64,000 nt of DNA from NCBI RefSeq assembly GCF_013359945.1, contig NZ_JABWCS010000190.1, forward strand, positions 1 to 64,000, read 5' to 3'. Positions within the stretch are counted from its first letter, which is position 1. The number at the start of each line of letters is the position of its first letter. Made by a program: the position numbers and the translations under genes. This document shows, piece after piece, positions 18,245 to 28,433 of the stretch. The stretch comes from Paenibacillus agri. Lineage in GTDB: Bacteria > Bacillota > Bacilli > Paenibacillales > Paenibacillaceae. The notes under the pieces are model-generated. The model saw only the letters and a list, made by a program, of their open reading frames with translations. It did no database searches and was not told where the DNA came from.

Positions 18245-19600
18245 TTATCTTCCGATTGAATAATACTCCACGCCAGCTTCCCTCATATCTTGAACCCCAT
18301 ACAAATTTCTACCGTCATATACCAGCGGTGTTCTCATTAGTTCTTTATAAACTTCCGGCGTTGTTTCTCGAATCTCTCCCCACTCGGTAAAAATAAAGCA
18401 CACATTAGCACCTTCAAGAGCTTCTTTTATGTTTTCAACATATTTGATGCTTCCATTGCCGTTGCGACCTTCTGGATATTTCTTAGAAAAGTTAGATTTT
18501 CCTACAGGATCAAAAGCATAGATTTCTGCACCATGATCTAGCAATAAAGGAACATTCTCAAGAGAAGCTGCTTCTCTTAAATCATCGGTCCCAGGCTTAA
18601 ACGTCAACCCTAACACCGCTACCTTTAGACCATTAAATGTAATAAGTCTTTTGGATGCTTTCCTATAGAGAACTATCTTTTGGTCGGTATTTACATCAAT
18701 AGCTGCCTTAACTGTTTTTAGCTCATAACCATTTTGTCTAGCCAAGTATTCCAGTGCCTTGGTATCCTTAGGGAAACAGCTGCCTCCGTAACCAATACCT
18801 GCATTTAAGAACTTGCTTCCGATTCGTTCATCAAAGGACATCCCTCTAGCTACATCGCCAATATCTGCTCCTACCAATTCACAAAGATTTGCAATATCGT
18901 TCATATAAGAAATTTTAAGAGCAAGGAAATCATTTGAAGCATACTTAATCATCTCCGCGGATCTTCTTTGGACAGATACAATCGGAATGTTGAACGGCTC
19001 ATAGATCTTCATAAGGATATCTTCGGCCCATTTGCTTTCAGTTCCAATAATGATTCTTGCTGCTTGGAGAGTATCTCTAACTGCGGTACCTTGTGCTAAG
19101 AACTCTGGATTAGATGCTACTTCAACTCTGATGTTTCTTCCTACTCCATCACCGTTACCAGTAAGTTTTTCTCCTTCACGAGGTAAAAAATCATGAATAA
19201 ACTGCTCTACCTTATCATTTGTTCCTACTGGAACAGTAGATTTAACAACAACAAGGCAATCTTTTTCTATAGTTTCTGCTATTTGTCTTGCTACTGTAGC
19301 TATGTATGAAAGATTAGCAGATCCATCAGGCTGCTCTGGGGTTCCAACACCTATAAAAATTGCATCTGCCTCATGATATGCCGATTTATAATCAGTTGTA
19401 TATTCAAGTCGACCTGCTGCATAGTTTTTTTGCATGAGTTCTTCTAAACCGGCTTCGTAGATTGGTGAAATACCGGATTTCATAAGTTCAACTTTGTTTT
19501 CATCAATATCCACGCAAGTTACTTGATGGCCTACCTCGGCGAAACAAACGCCGGCCACAAGGCCGACGTAGCCAGTTCCTGCTACTGCTATTTTAGCCAC
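18245..19600 (-). CDS. UDP-glucose 6-dehydrogenase
   Basis: Oxidises UDP-glucose twice to UDP-glucuronate. N-terminal AKIAVAGTGYVGLVAGVCFA for NAD, TVPVGTNDKVEQF, the catalytic Cys in GYGGSCFPKDTKAL, and the C-terminal UDP-binding region. I place the start at GTG 19600 (451 aa): GTGAGGA sits 5-6 nt upstream and the Rossmann strand starts at once, as usual. The ORF is open back to 19642. It feeds the uronate epimerase next in the operon, so the polymer is likely acidic. Confidence 0.95.
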   Translation of the reverse strand: MAKIAVAGTGYVGLVAGVCFAEVGHQVTCVDIDENKVELMKSGISPIYEAGLEELMQKNYAAGRLEYTTDYKSAYHEADAIFIGVGTPEQPDGSANLSYIATVARQIAETIEKDCLVVVKSTVPVGTNDKVEQFIHDFLPREGEKLTGNGDGVGRNIRVEVASNPEFLAQGTAVRDTLQAARIIIGTESKWAEDILMKIYEPFNIPIVSVQRRSAEMIKYASNDFLALKISYMNDIANLCELVGADIGDVARGMSFDERIGSKFLNAGIGYGGSCFPKDTKALEYLARQNGYELKTVKAAIDVNTDQKIVLYRKASKRLITFNGLKVAVLGLTFKPGTDDLREAASLENVPLLLDHGAEIYAFDPVGKSNFSKKYPEGRNGNGSIKYVENIKEALEGANVCFIFTEWGEIRETTPEVYKELMRTPLVYDGRNLYGVQDMREAGVEYYSIGR

Positions 19601-19656
19601 TTTAATCCTCACTTCTTTCATTGGAAATCTAGAACTGAACAAGGGAATAATAGTAT

Positions 19657-21069
19657 TTAAGGTGTTTTACGAAAATGTTTTATCAACATATTTAACACTT
19701 CTTTTATAAGTGCTCTGTTAATAAAAGCTGAATAAGATAAAATTATTAGAAAAGCAATCATATGTAATAACTGATTCATTTGATAATATGAAATAAACAA
19801 AAACACTAGCATAAGTAAATTTGTTAATAATAAACTCTTTTCAAACCTAATATTAACGTATCTCTTAATATCAAAGTAGCGATAAATCATCATGCATCCG
19901 TACGCTATAACGGAGGATATAGATGCAGCATACAATCCAATACCCCTAACCATTATAATAAGAGCAAGAATATTAATTATTCCTGCAAAAGCAGCTGTCT
20001 TTGCCATTTTTTTAGTCATTTTTAGAGCAATATAAACCACACTATACGAGGCAAGCAACATATTTAATAGGGCTGCCAACATATATATTGGTATTTGATA
20101 ATATGCTGATTCAAATTTTTCATTAATCAAAAAAGGGAACAAAAACGGCATGACTGCTATAATACAAAAGCAAACTGATGTAAATAATCTTAAAACTGTA
20201 GAAATAGTATTGGAAAAAAACTCATCTCTATCCTTATCTCGGATGTGGAGAGTAGCCGATTCCATCCAAGTTAAATTAAATATATTATAAAAAGATATAT
20301 AAATTGAAGAAAACTTACTCGATACTGCAAGTATTCCATTAGCAGCTACTCCTAAGAAAATTGAAACAACGATTCTATCAGAAGCATTAAGTATCCACCA
20401 GGATAAAGAATTAGGTATTAAAGGGAAAGAATATTGTAATAGTTCTCTTACTTTCTTTATTTTCACACTCCTTAATTCAATATAGGAGTACACTTTTTTC
20501 CTAAAAAAAATAAAACTGATACAGAATAAATTGGCTAAAAAAATCGCCTGGAACATCCCAACCGCACCAAGTTTTAATACAACAATAAATAAAATATTTA
20601 ATAACATGGTTGAAAGGGCTGTTATAAAACTTCCCAATGCATAAGTCTTATTATCACCAAGTCCTCTAGCAAGTTGAAGCATTATTTCAGAAAAAATATA
20701 AACAATAACATTTGTAAAGAGAAAGTACTTATACTCATTATGAATAAAATTTTGAACAATAAAGAAAATAATGGAGTAAAGGCTAATTTGAAAAATTGCA
20801 AATCCAATAACAGTTGAAATTAATATTTTTTTTTCATATTCATTATCTCTTGCATCAATTAAATTTCTAAACAACGCCTGCTCCATCTGAAAAGTTATGA
20901 GTGGAATGAGTAGCATAATATAAGTACTAAATAGATCTACTATTCCATATTCTTCAGCAGACAATAATGCAGTATATAGAGGAAACAAAAAAAAACTCAT
21001 AAACTGCGTACAAATTTTACCTAATGCAATAATAGCCGTATTTTTTGCAAGCTGCTTACTTCTACTCAT
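19657..21069 (-). CDS. Oligosaccharide flippase (Wzx-type, MATE/MVF fold)
   Basis: About 470 aa with 12-14 hydrophobic segments and the N-terminal pattern QLAKNTAIIALGKICTQFMSF found in polysaccharide flippases. It is predicted to move the lipid-linked repeat unit across the membrane. GTG/ATG starts at 21081/21078 are also possible. It lies next to the Wzy-like polymerase, the usual pairing in a Wzx/Wzy pathway. The DNA is markedly AT-rich compared with genes on both sides. Confidence 0.88.
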   Translation of the reverse strand: MSRSKQLAKNTAIIALGKICTQFMSFFLFPLYTALLSAEEYGIVDLFSTYIMLLIPLITFQMEQALFRNLIDARDNEYEKKILISTVIGFAIFQISLYSIIFFIVQNFIHNEYKYFLFTNVIVYIFSEIMLQLARGLGDNKTYALGSFITALSTMLLNILFIVVLKLGAVGMFQAIFLANLFCISFIFFRKKVYSYIELRSVKIKKVRELLQYSFPLIPNSLSWWILNASDRIVVSIFLGVAANGILAVSSKFSSIYISFYNIFNLTWMESATLHIRDKDRDEFFSNTISTVLRLFTSVCFCIIAVMPFLFPFLINEKFESAYYQIPIYMLAALLNMLLASYSVVYIALKMTKKMAKTAAFAGIINILALIIMVRGIGLYAASISSVIAYGCMMIYRYFDIKRYVNIRFEKSLLLTNLLMLVFLFISYYQMNQLLHMIAFLIILSYSAFINRALIKEVLNMLIKHFRKTP

Positions 21070-21137
21070 TAATTCCATCACTCACTTTGCATAGTACACA
21101 AATTTAAATTGATTTTGATTATATCCTATTTCAAAAA

Positions 21138-22577
21138 CTATATTCTGTTTAGTCTTAAAGCAAACCCAATATAGATCCATAGAAAAGGTGATATATTAAC
21201 ATAATCAAAAGTGTTGCTTCCAAAGGATTGCATTAAGAAACCAAACAGTATTGCTGTTGTCAAAGCATAAAAACTACTTTTTTCATCGCTTGACTTAACA
21301 ATTAATTGAAATAAAGAGTGAAACATCAATATTAAAAAACCACTAAACAAAACTAAACCAATAATACCAGTCTCCGCTATAATTTTTATATAATAACCAT
21401 CAACAACATTTACACCTAGCTTTTGAGCCAACTCCGGATAATACGAGAGATTTATGCTAGCTATGCCTAATCCTAAGCCAAATATATTATTTGATACAGC
21501 TTTTAACACTTCCATCCAATTATCACTTCTACCATAAGAAGATTCATTTGAAAAATCAAAGATACTTTTTAATCTTGATAAAAGGTATTCATCTAATCCT
21601 CTATTTACAAATGGCATAACTAAAAAGATTAATATAATTGCAACTAAAGATAACATTGCAAATTCAACTTGTCTTTTGCTGAATTTATTTCTACTTAGAA
21701 CCAATAAAAGAAAGATGCCTCCAATGGCAAAGGCCCATGCTCCTCTTGAAAAAGATAAGATAAGGCAAACGCTAAATAGAACTAGTAACCCCATCGCAAC
21801 AATGTTTCGTATTTTATTAGTCAGTGCTTGATGAATTGTTAATAGCAACGAGATTGCCATATATGATCCAAAAACATTTGGCGATAAAAACGTGCTAACC
21901 ATACGTGAATAATTTAGTACTTGCAAATAATTTGATTCATCTTGTTGTGAGAAAATTAAAAGTAGTTGTCCAAATATACCTGGTTTTATTAGATAAAAAA
22001 ATATTCCAACAACAGAAACAATTAGGCCTATAAATATTGATGATTTAATAAATTTAGCAATAACCTTCTCATTGATATAGGTGCTATTACAAATAATGTA
22101 CACTAATAATATAGGAATTATATTTAAATGCACACCTTTAATAGCTAATAACATATAACCATTCGCTAATGAGATAACAAAACCAACTATATAATTAACT
22201 AATAGCAAATTAATTCCAAACATTAAATTTTTATCAATTCTATTTCTTGTAGTCATAATTTTCTGATTACTTTGTTTTATCAAAAATATGAGGAAACAAA
22301 CTATAACTACAAAATCTCTAATGTAATTTACATAAAAACTTAGTGTTTCTATACCTTTTAACTGTAGAAATGCTCTTAGTAGAGCATAAAACGGCAAATA
22401 TATCGTTAAAAAAAATATAGCGAATGTAGCCGTATCTTTCGTATGATTGACTAACATATTTACAAATATAATGATCACTATAAATATAAGCATATTGATT
22501 TCTATATCAAAAAAAATCCCTATACAAGCTAATAAAATACAAAAAAAACAAAATAGTATATCCTTTATTTTCACCAT
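21138..22577 (-). CDS. O-antigen ligase/polymerase-like membrane protein (Wzy-type)
   Basis: 479 aa, about 10-12 hydrophobic segments. The long periplasmic-type loop with SYGRSDNWMEVLKAVSNNIFGLGLG matches the Wzy_C/O-antigen ligase family, where conserved Arg and neighbouring residues act on the lipid-linked substrate. Predicted polymerase of the repeat unit. Very AT-rich (19 of 60 G/C in 22381-22440). Sequence divergence is normal for this family, so the call rests on topology, loop motif and context. Confidence 0.8.
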   Translation of the reverse strand: MVKIKDILFCFFCILLACIGIFFDIEINMLIFIVIIIFVNMLVNHTKDTATFAIFFLTIYLPFYALLRAFLQLKGIETLSFYVNYIRDFVVIVCFLIFLIKQSNQKIMTTRNRIDKNLMFGINLLLVNYIVGFVISLANGYMLLAIKGVHLNIIPILLVYIICNSTYINEKVIAKFIKSSIFIGLIVSVVGIFFYLIKPGIFGQLLLIFSQQDESNYLQVLNYSRMVSTFLSPNVFGSYMAISLLLTIHQALTNKIRNIVAMGLLVLFSVCLILSFSRGAWAFAIGGIFLLLVLSRNKFSKRQVEFAMLSLVAIILIFLVMPFVNRGLDEYLLSRLKSIFDFSNESSYGRSDNWMEVLKAVSNNIFGLGLGIASINLSYYPELAQKLGVNVVDGYYIKIIAETGIIGLVLFSGFLILMFHSLFQLIVKSSDEKSSFYALTTAILFGFLMQSFGSNTFDYVNISPFLWIYIGFALRLNRI

Positions 22578-22595
22578 TTAAGAGCAATTCTCCAA

Positions 22596-23720
22596 TCAAT
22601 TAATAAACTTGTTAATTTCATCAATTCTAGAACGCCAAGTATTTTTTTTAGCAAATTCTATTCTCTTTTCATAAAATTGAGAATTGTTTTCTTCAAGGGC
22701 TTCTTGGAGCTTTTTTGAGAAATCTTCTTGATTTTGAGCAAAGTAGACGTATTCTTGAAATTCCAAAATTTCATCGTACTGAGGAACTACTACTGGTTTC
22801 CCCATTGAAAGATACTCATATAACTTTATAGGATTAACATCTTTGATTAATTCATTTACTACAAATGGCATGATACACACATCAAAATGATATAGATATT
22901 TGGCAAGTTCGTTATAAATTTTAGGGCCAATGAATATTATATTTTCTATGTTTGATGCTTTAGCGACAATATTCACGTCACTTAAAGGTCCAATTATCAC
23001 AAAATCACATTCTTTATGTTTTTGAGCCGTATAAACCAATGTATCAATATCAAACCAGTTGCTAATTCCACCGAAATATCCCACAATTTTTTTCCCTTTA
23101 TTTAATTCAACGGGTTTTTCCTTCAAACTAGAAGAAGCAAAATAATTATAAAAATATGTAAAATCCGCAGCATTTTTAATAGTTTCAACTTGAGTTTTGA
23201 CGGAAATCAAAGAGATTTTCTCCTTTAATCCGTAGCTGCTGGTTATTACAAGATCTGATTTATTGACCAACTTTTTTTCTTGTTGATTTATCCTAGTTTT
23301 TTTATCATTATCTCTATAAAATTGTGAGTAATTATCCATACAATCATATATTATTTTCCCTTGAAAGTTTTGTGGAATAAGATTGTAATGATCTGGATGT
23401 GTGAGCCACAATATATCTGGTTGATACTTTTTAATATTATTTTCTACAGCTAGTTTGTAAAAAAAATCATTTATAACTGATATAGCCCGGTATTTATTAA
23501 GTGGTAGATACTTTATTCTTTCTATATGTAAAGTATCACTGATGTCAAAATAATTATGAATTTCTTCATTTTGATCATGCTTTTTTATATGTTTAGTTCT
23601 CCAAGATGCTCGGCATAAATATCTCACTTCATTTTTTTCACTTAAAAGTTCTGCTATGTGTTGAGGCCTCTGTTTTGTAAAATACCAATCAAGCAACGAT
23701 ATATATAGTATCTTTTTCAT
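22596..23720 (-). CDS. Glycosyltransferase (GT-B fold, GT4-like)
   Basis: 374 aa. The N-terminus (ILYISLLDWYFTKQRPQHIAELLSEKN) resembles teichuronic-acid/TuaH-type glycosyltransferases that start with a W-x(5)-QRPQH segment. The C-terminal half has VGYFGGISNWFDIDTL and KLYEYLSMGKPVVVPQYDE, the nucleotide-sugar-binding E-x-L-x-x-G-K-P region. Donor and acceptor cannot be predicted. It lies between the polymerase and the GT2 gene. Confidence 0.82.
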   Translation of the reverse strand: MKKILYISLLDWYFTKQRPQHIAELLSEKNEVRYLCRASWRTKHIKKHDQNEEIHNYFDISDTLHIERIKYLPLNKYRAISVINDFFYKLAVENNIKKYQPDILWLTHPDHYNLIPQNFQGKIIYDCMDNYSQFYRDNDKKTRINQQEKKLVNKSDLVITSSYGLKEKISLISVKTQVETIKNAADFTYFYNYFASSSLKEKPVELNKGKKIVGYFGGISNWFDIDTLVYTAQKHKECDFVIIGPLSDVNIVAKASNIENIIFIGPKIYNELAKYLYHFDVCIMPFVVNELIKDVNPIKLYEYLSMGKPVVVPQYDEILEFQEYVYFAQNQEDFSKKLQEALEENNSQFYEKRIEFAKKNTWRSRIDEINKFIN

Positions 23721-23744
23721 ATAAATAATTCTCCATAGTTATTT

Positions 23745-24608
23745 TTATTTTAATAATATCTGCCTAAAGCGTTTGAATAAAAAAAGACCTATTAAATGAA
23801 TTAAATGCATAAGATAAATTACCCCTGGCCATATAACTAATTTATTTTTACGCATTACATAGTAGTAATTTTTTTTACTTTTAAGCATTTTCTTGAAACT
23901 AACTTTGCTATTAATTGAAGATTGACCATGAAGATGATAAATTTGTTCTTTATCATAAACAAAATTTCTACAACCTAACGAAAAAAACCTAGCGCAAATA
24001 TCGAGATCTTCAGCATACATAAAAATACTAGAATCGAACCCATTTACTTCTTTGAATAATTCTTTTTTGCAGATGAAAAAGCATCCGGAAACCCAATCCC
24101 TCTCAATTAAACCTTTGTTTTTATATTTCCGATATCTAATTTTTTTCATAAATTTATAATTCCAAAATAATGCATTCAGCTTAAAATCATTCCAAAGTGA
24201 AGGGAAATTAAAACCTAGAGTTTGTATTGAGCCATTTGGATAAAGAATTTTACAACTAAGCGCTCCTATATTTTTTTGCTCTTCGAAGCAGGTAATAAGA
24301 TTTTTAAAATTAAAACTTTCAACATATGTATCACTATTTGCAAAAGCAATATAATTTCCTTTTGCTACTTTAACACCTATATTATTAGCTAAGCCAAATC
24401 CCAAATTTTTCTCATTCAAAATTATTCTTATATTCTCTCTTTGGGAATATTTCTCTTGTAGATAAATGCTACTTCCATCGGTAGAAGCATTATCAACAAT
24501 AATAATTTCAACATCATTATCATCAACTCGATTGTATAGAAAGGAATCTACGCAACGAGATGTTATTTCTTTTGTATTATAATTCACAATAACAATTGAA
24601 ATACTCAT
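23745..24608 (-). CDS. GT2-family glycosyltransferase (rhamnosyltransferase-like)
   Basis: 287 aa, GT-A fold. SISIVIVNYNTKEITSRCVDSF, IIIVDNASTDGS, FGLANNIGVKVAKGNYIAFANSDTYV (metal-binding D-x-D equivalent SDT) and MYAEDLDICARFFSLG follow the order seen in rhamnosyltransferase-like GT2 proteins. A hydrophobic segment near the C-terminus may tether it to the membrane. With rfbABC in the locus, dTDP-rhamnose is a plausible donor, but this is inference. Confidence 0.85.
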   Translation of the reverse strand: MSISIVIVNYNTKEITSRCVDSFLYNRVDDNDVEIIIVDNASTDGSSIYLQEKYSQRENIRIILNEKNLGFGLANNIGVKVAKGNYIAFANSDTYVESFNFKNLITCFEEQKNIGALSCKILYPNGSIQTLGFNFPSLWNDFKLNALFWNYKFMKKIRYRKYKNKGLIERDWVSGCFFICKKELFKEVNGFDSSIFMYAEDLDICARFFSLGCRNFVYDKEQIYHLHGQSSINSKVSFKKMLKSKKNYYYVMRKNKLVIWPGVIYLMHLIHLIGLFLFKRFRQILLK

Positions 24609-24611
24609 ATA

Positions 24612-25256
24612 TCACCTTTTTGCTTTCTCAACATAATAATTTTCTAATTCAGTATGAAATATAGAGCTAGATTTTTCATCAATTTTGTTATAAAATAATT
24701 CCTTATTATCATTAAAAAAATCAAAATCAACTTTCTTAAAATCAATTGTTTTCAAGATATTAATTGTATTTTCATCAAATCGATATTTTATTATTCTTGC
24801 AGGGTTTCCACCAACTACAGAATATGCAGGAACATCAGAGGTTACAATGCTCCCCGCTGCTATAACAGCCCCCTGTCCAATTCTTACTCCAGACAGAACA
24901 AGTGAATTCATTCCGATCCAAACGTCATCTTCCACTATTATTTGACCCTTTGTGTATGATTCATTGTTCTCTCCTAATAATTTAACTTTATACGGGAAAG
25001 TTGATATGTTATCCATCCTGTGATTACCACCCAAAATAAACTTAACGTCAGAGGAAATAGAAACAAAATCACCAATAATCAGTCTCTCATTCTCAGCTCC
25101 ATAATCATATATATTTAAAGCTCCATAAGTAAATCTACCCACATCGACTATTCGTTCATCAAAATACCTTTTAGGTATTGTTGAATTGTGTTTATTCTTG
25201 CTTCTCCACTTCCTTCTAAACAAATACAATTTTAGGTACCTTATTATAATATTCAT
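24612..25256 (-). CDS. CatB-like hexapeptide-repeat O-acetyltransferase
   Basis: 214 aa left-handed beta-helix acetyltransferase. [27 protein letters not shown] contains the catalytic His loop, and [46 protein letters not shown] is the hexapeptide ladder. It probably O-acetylates the polysaccharide or a precursor using acetyl-CoA. The ATG at 25256 has AAGGAG six bases upstream; the ATG at 25262 directly abuts that site. Confidence 0.85.
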   Translation of the reverse strand: MNIIIRYLKLYLFRRKWRSKNKHNSTIPKRYFDERIVDVGRFTYGALNIYDYGAENERLIIGDFVSISSDVKFILGGNHRMDNISTFPYKVKLLGENNESYTKGQIIVEDDVWIGMNSLVLSGVRIGQGAVIAAGSIVTSDVPAYSVVGGNPARIIKYRFDENTINILKTIDFKKVDFDFFNDNKELFYNKIDEKSSSIFHTELENYYVEKAKR

Positions 25257-25271
25257 ATTCATCTCCTTAGA

Positions 25272-26405
25272 TTAACTTGAGATAATTTTGTAATAGAAGT
25301 CCTCTAACCATTTGGTGTTAAATTTAACATTATAACCACTAGACTCAATTTCCTTTGTCATATCTTTACGGTGTGATTTATCTTTGGTCCTTAAGATAAA
25401 TTCAGCCCATTCATCGGGCTTTTTATTTAGAGATAATGCTTGTATTAGTTTGGTAATATGTGCTTCTAATGGTATATTATCAGAAATTATACATGGCAAA
25501 CCGGAAGCTTGTGCCTCAATAACCGATATCCCCAACCCTTCAAATTTTGAAGGAAACACGAATGTGTCCATACATTGAAGCAATTCAGAAACATCTGATC
25601 TGCTACCCAAAAACATAACAGAATGACTTATTTTCTTTTTATGCACTATACTTTTTATTTCATCTAATAATTCACCGTCTCCAATTAAGAGCAATAGTGA
25701 ATTGTTATCAGTATTGTAAATACTCTCAAAAATCTCAACTAAATACTCATGGTTTTTTGCAGAACAAAATCTACCAACATGCCCTATTACGAATTTCCCA
25801 TCGATCCCAAGCTCTTTTCTCAATATTTCTCTTTTCATTATATTAAATATATATTTATCGCTCTCAATTGCATTCTTCACAATGAAAGAATTACTTTTTC
25901 TAAATTGTTTTTTTCCGAACAACCATTCTCCAGCCTTCTGAGAACAGGCAAATAGATAATCTGAGTTATAACGAATTGAATATTGCATTATATCTTTAAC
26001 TATTGCTGAAACCCCAAACCCGTTTGAAGTACTATGGCTATGAGCTATAGTTTTCACCCCGAAACTTTTCGCTAATTCTAAGTATATAGACGCAGTACTT
26101 CTCATATGACCATGAATAATCTTATACTCAGGATGTTGTGCAAAAAAGTTTTTCCACGCACTTTTATATGTGAAGTAATTTTTACCTGTAAACCTTGGTA
26201 TAGAGTAGATCTTTCCTCCAAGAGATAATATTTCTTCTGTATAATCACACTTTTCACTAGAATGAATAACAAAATCAAATTGAATTTTTTCCCTATCTAT
26301 ATTACGGTATAAATTCATTATCATCGTCTCAGCCCCCCCTCTGTTCAAGGTACCTAAGACATGAAGGATACGCTTTGCTTGTGATGCGTCAAATAAAGTA
26401 TCCAA
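25272..26405 (-). CDS. GT4-family glycosyltransferase (EpsF-like)
   Basis: 377 aa GT-B enzyme. LGTLNRGGAETMIMNLYRN is the acceptor-side signature shared with Bacillus EpsF-type enzymes; VIGHVGRFCSAKNHEYLVEIF and FPSKFEGLGISVIEAQASGLPCI give the donor site with the E-x7-E-like motif. The start codon is TTG behind GGGGATA. Sugar specificity is not predictable. Confidence 0.86.
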   Translation of the reverse strand: MDTLFDASQAKRILHVLGTLNRGGAETMIMNLYRNIDREKIQFDFVIHSSEKCDYTEEILSLGGKIYSIPRFTGKNYFTYKSAWKNFFAQHPEYKIIHGHMRSTASIYLELAKSFGVKTIAHSHSTSNGFGVSAIVKDIMQYSIRYNSDYLFACSQKAGEWLFGKKQFRKSNSFIVKNAIESDKYIFNIMKREILRKELGIDGKFVIGHVGRFCSAKNHEYLVEIFESIYNTDNNSLLLLIGDGELLDEIKSIVHKKKISHSVMFLGSRSDVSELLQCMDTFVFPSKFEGLGISVIEAQASGLPCIISDNIPLEAHITKLIQALSLNKKPDEWAEFILRTKDKSHRKDMTKEIESSGYNVKFNTKWLEDFYYKIISS

Positions 26406-26450
26406 TATTATATCCCCATTCTAATTAAGTTAAATAGAGACCAAATAAAA

Positions 26451-27551
26451 CTATTTTAAATTCGATATATTGCTAATCTCATTCAAATAAGTTGTCACCA
26501 CAATTTGTCTATCGAATTTCCCTTCCACTTTAGCCCTACCGTTTAAACCCATTTTTTTCTTTGTTTTATAATCTAAACTTATAAACTTCTCAATTTTCTC
26601 AATTAAATCTTTACTATTCTGTTCTAAGACTACGAATCCATTTTCTCCATCATCTACAACTTCACGACAACCAGCTCTATTGGTAGTTATAATCGCTCTA
26701 GCGCAAGCAGCACTTTCTAGTAAAACATTCGATAAACCTTCTGGATAATACGTTGGATGAACAGTACAATGAATACCAGCTAATATAGTACGAATATCTC
26801 GTACCATTCCATGATACTTAATAATCCCCTTTTCTTGCATGATTTTTAATTTTTCTTCGTATGCTTCTTCGCAAAATCCACAAATATGAAATCTTGTAAA
26901 TGCATATTTATTACTTATATATTCAGCAGCTTCTAAGTACTGATCTATTCCTTTTTCTTTCATTATTCTTGAAATAAACACAAACTCAATTGTTTTATCT
27001 GATGGATACTCTAATGGCTGAAAATGATTTAAATTGACACCTGACCCTGGGATTAAATGATGTTTACCCAAAGCAATTCTATTTTCAGAGAAAAACCTCA
27101 TATTTTCTTCATTCTGAAAAAAAACAGTGTTTATTTTCTTAAATGCCATTCTATATAACAAAATAGAAATTTTTTGCATAACACCTGCATGTTCTACAGC
27201 AGTTCCCAAACCAGTAATGTTCGCTATAAAAGGTATTTTAGCTAAACTAGAAGCCATTCCTCCATAAATATTCGGTTTAATAGTATAAGAAAGCACAACA
27301 TCTGGCTGGATTCTTTTAATAATACTTCTATAATAAGAAATTAACTTTATCTCTTCAATTATGTTGGTTCCGTGACGTTGGATAGTAGCCTCAATGTATT
27401 TACATCCCATGAAAATCAAATCATCTATACGTTCGCCATAAGGTGAGGATATATAAACTTCATACCCCTCATCTAAAAGACGTTCAACAAGTTCTCGTCT
27501 AAAATTATAAATAACCACATCATGATTAACCAATATAAGAACTTTTTTCAT
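26451..27551 (-). CDS. GT4-family glycosyltransferase (EpsD-like)
   Basis: 366 aa. N-terminal KKVLILVNHDVVIYNFRRELVERLL and NITGLGTAVEH are typical of the EpsD/PglA-like group that adds the second sugar to the lipid-linked primer. FVFISRIMKEKGIDQYLEAAEYI and PTYYPEGLSNVLLESAACARAII form the C-terminal donor site. It lies next to the epimerase and initiating transferase genes, consistent with early action. AT-rich DNA. Confidence 0.86.
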   Translation of the reverse strand: MKKVLILVNHDVVIYNFRRELVERLLDEGYEVYISSPYGERIDDLIFMGCKYIEATIQRHGTNIIEEIKLISYYRSIIKRIQPDVVLSYTIKPNIYGGMASSLAKIPFIANITGLGTAVEHAGVMQKISILLYRMAFKKINTVFFQNEENMRFFSENRIALGKHHLIPGSGVNLNHFQPLEYPSDKTIEFVFISRIMKEKGIDQYLEAAEYISNKYAFTRFHICGFCEEAYEEKLKIMQEKGIIKYHGMVRDIRTILAGIHCTVHPTYYPEGLSNVLLESAACARAIITTNRAGCREVVDDGENGFVVLEQNSKDLIEKIEKFISLDYKTKKKMGLNGRAKVEGKFDRQIVVTTYLNEISNISNLK

Positions 27552-27553
27552 GT

Positions 27554-28432
27554 TTATAATTTCTCCGCTTCTGTTTCTTCAATCGATTCTTTCAAATCTC
27601 TAACTCTGTAATTATCTTTATAATTAGACATACTTTGCTCATACACCAAATTACCGAAGGCCTTATTTATTGTGCCTACATAATCTCCTATAAATCTAAG
27701 TAATGGATTAAAGGCTTTTGTAAATCTTATATTTTTCTCATAAACTACTGAGATCAGCCTAACCATTTCGGCTGTTTTTACATATTCAGTATTTTGAGGA
27801 AAAAATAAACCATGCTCATTATTACTAATTATGAGCCGAATAAACTCACAAAGATTATCTATATGAAGCATACTTCTTTCATTTTCAATGTCAGGAAATA
27901 CTGGGAGTTTACGCGCAAAGCTTGCCAATCTCGGATAATTCCCTTTAGAGCCCTTACCATATATCATCGGCGGTCTTATTATGACCACCTTAAAATCGTC
28001 ACTCTCTAACAAAGTGATCCCTTCTTCAGCTTGCAGCTTGCTGTTTCCATAGAAATTTGAAGGTTGGGGTATTGTGCTTCTATCAATAACCCTTTTCTTA
28101 TTGATATGGCTGCTATCCCCGTAGACGATAATACTGCTCGTAAAAATAAACTGCTTAACGTCTTCCTTTTTTGCCTTTTCAGCAACCTCAATTGCCAAAT
28201 CACGATTAACTTTATAGTACTGTTGTTCCATCTTAGGATCAGTTGAAACATGTGCTATTCCCGCAACATGAAGAACTGCATCATATTTTGAAAAATCATG
28301 TCCCTTCCAATCCTCACCTCTTACGGATAACTCCGTAACCTCATATTGATCAGGCCATTGTTGTAACCATGTAATAAAACTTGTACCTACATAGCTTCCT
28401 CTACCTGTAATTAATATCTTTCGTTTGCTCAT
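27554..28432 (-). CDS. NAD-dependent epimerase/dehydratase (SDR), possible UDP-4-keto-6-deoxy-HexNAc reductase
   Basis: 292 aa extended SDR. The glycine motif is TGRGSYVGTSF; HVAGIAHVS, FTSSIIVYGDSS and the catalytic Tyr-x3-Lys in FYGNSKLQAEEG follow. This small group often accompanies a phosphoglycosyltransferase and a CapD-type 4,6-dehydratase and then acts as 4-reductase giving a QuiNAc or FucNAc nucleotide. Both partners occur here, so I favour that role, but RfbD-like activity cannot be excluded. It starts 1 bp after the transferase stop. Confidence 0.7.
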   Translation of the reverse strand: MSKRKILITGRGSYVGTSFITWLQQWPDQYEVTELSVRGEDWKGHDFSKYDAVLHVAGIAHVSTDPKMEQQYYKVNRDLAIEVAEKAKKEDVKQFIFTSSIIVYGDSSHINKKRVIDRSTIPQPSNFYGNSKLQAEEGITLLESDDFKVVIIRPPMIYGKGSKGNYPRLASFARKLPVFPDIENERSMLHIDNLCEFIRLIISNNEHGLFFPQNTEYVKTAEMVRLISVVYEKNIRFTKAFNPLLRFIGDYVGTINKAFGNLVYEQSMSNYKDNYRVRDLKESIEETEAEKL

Positions 28433-28433
28433 T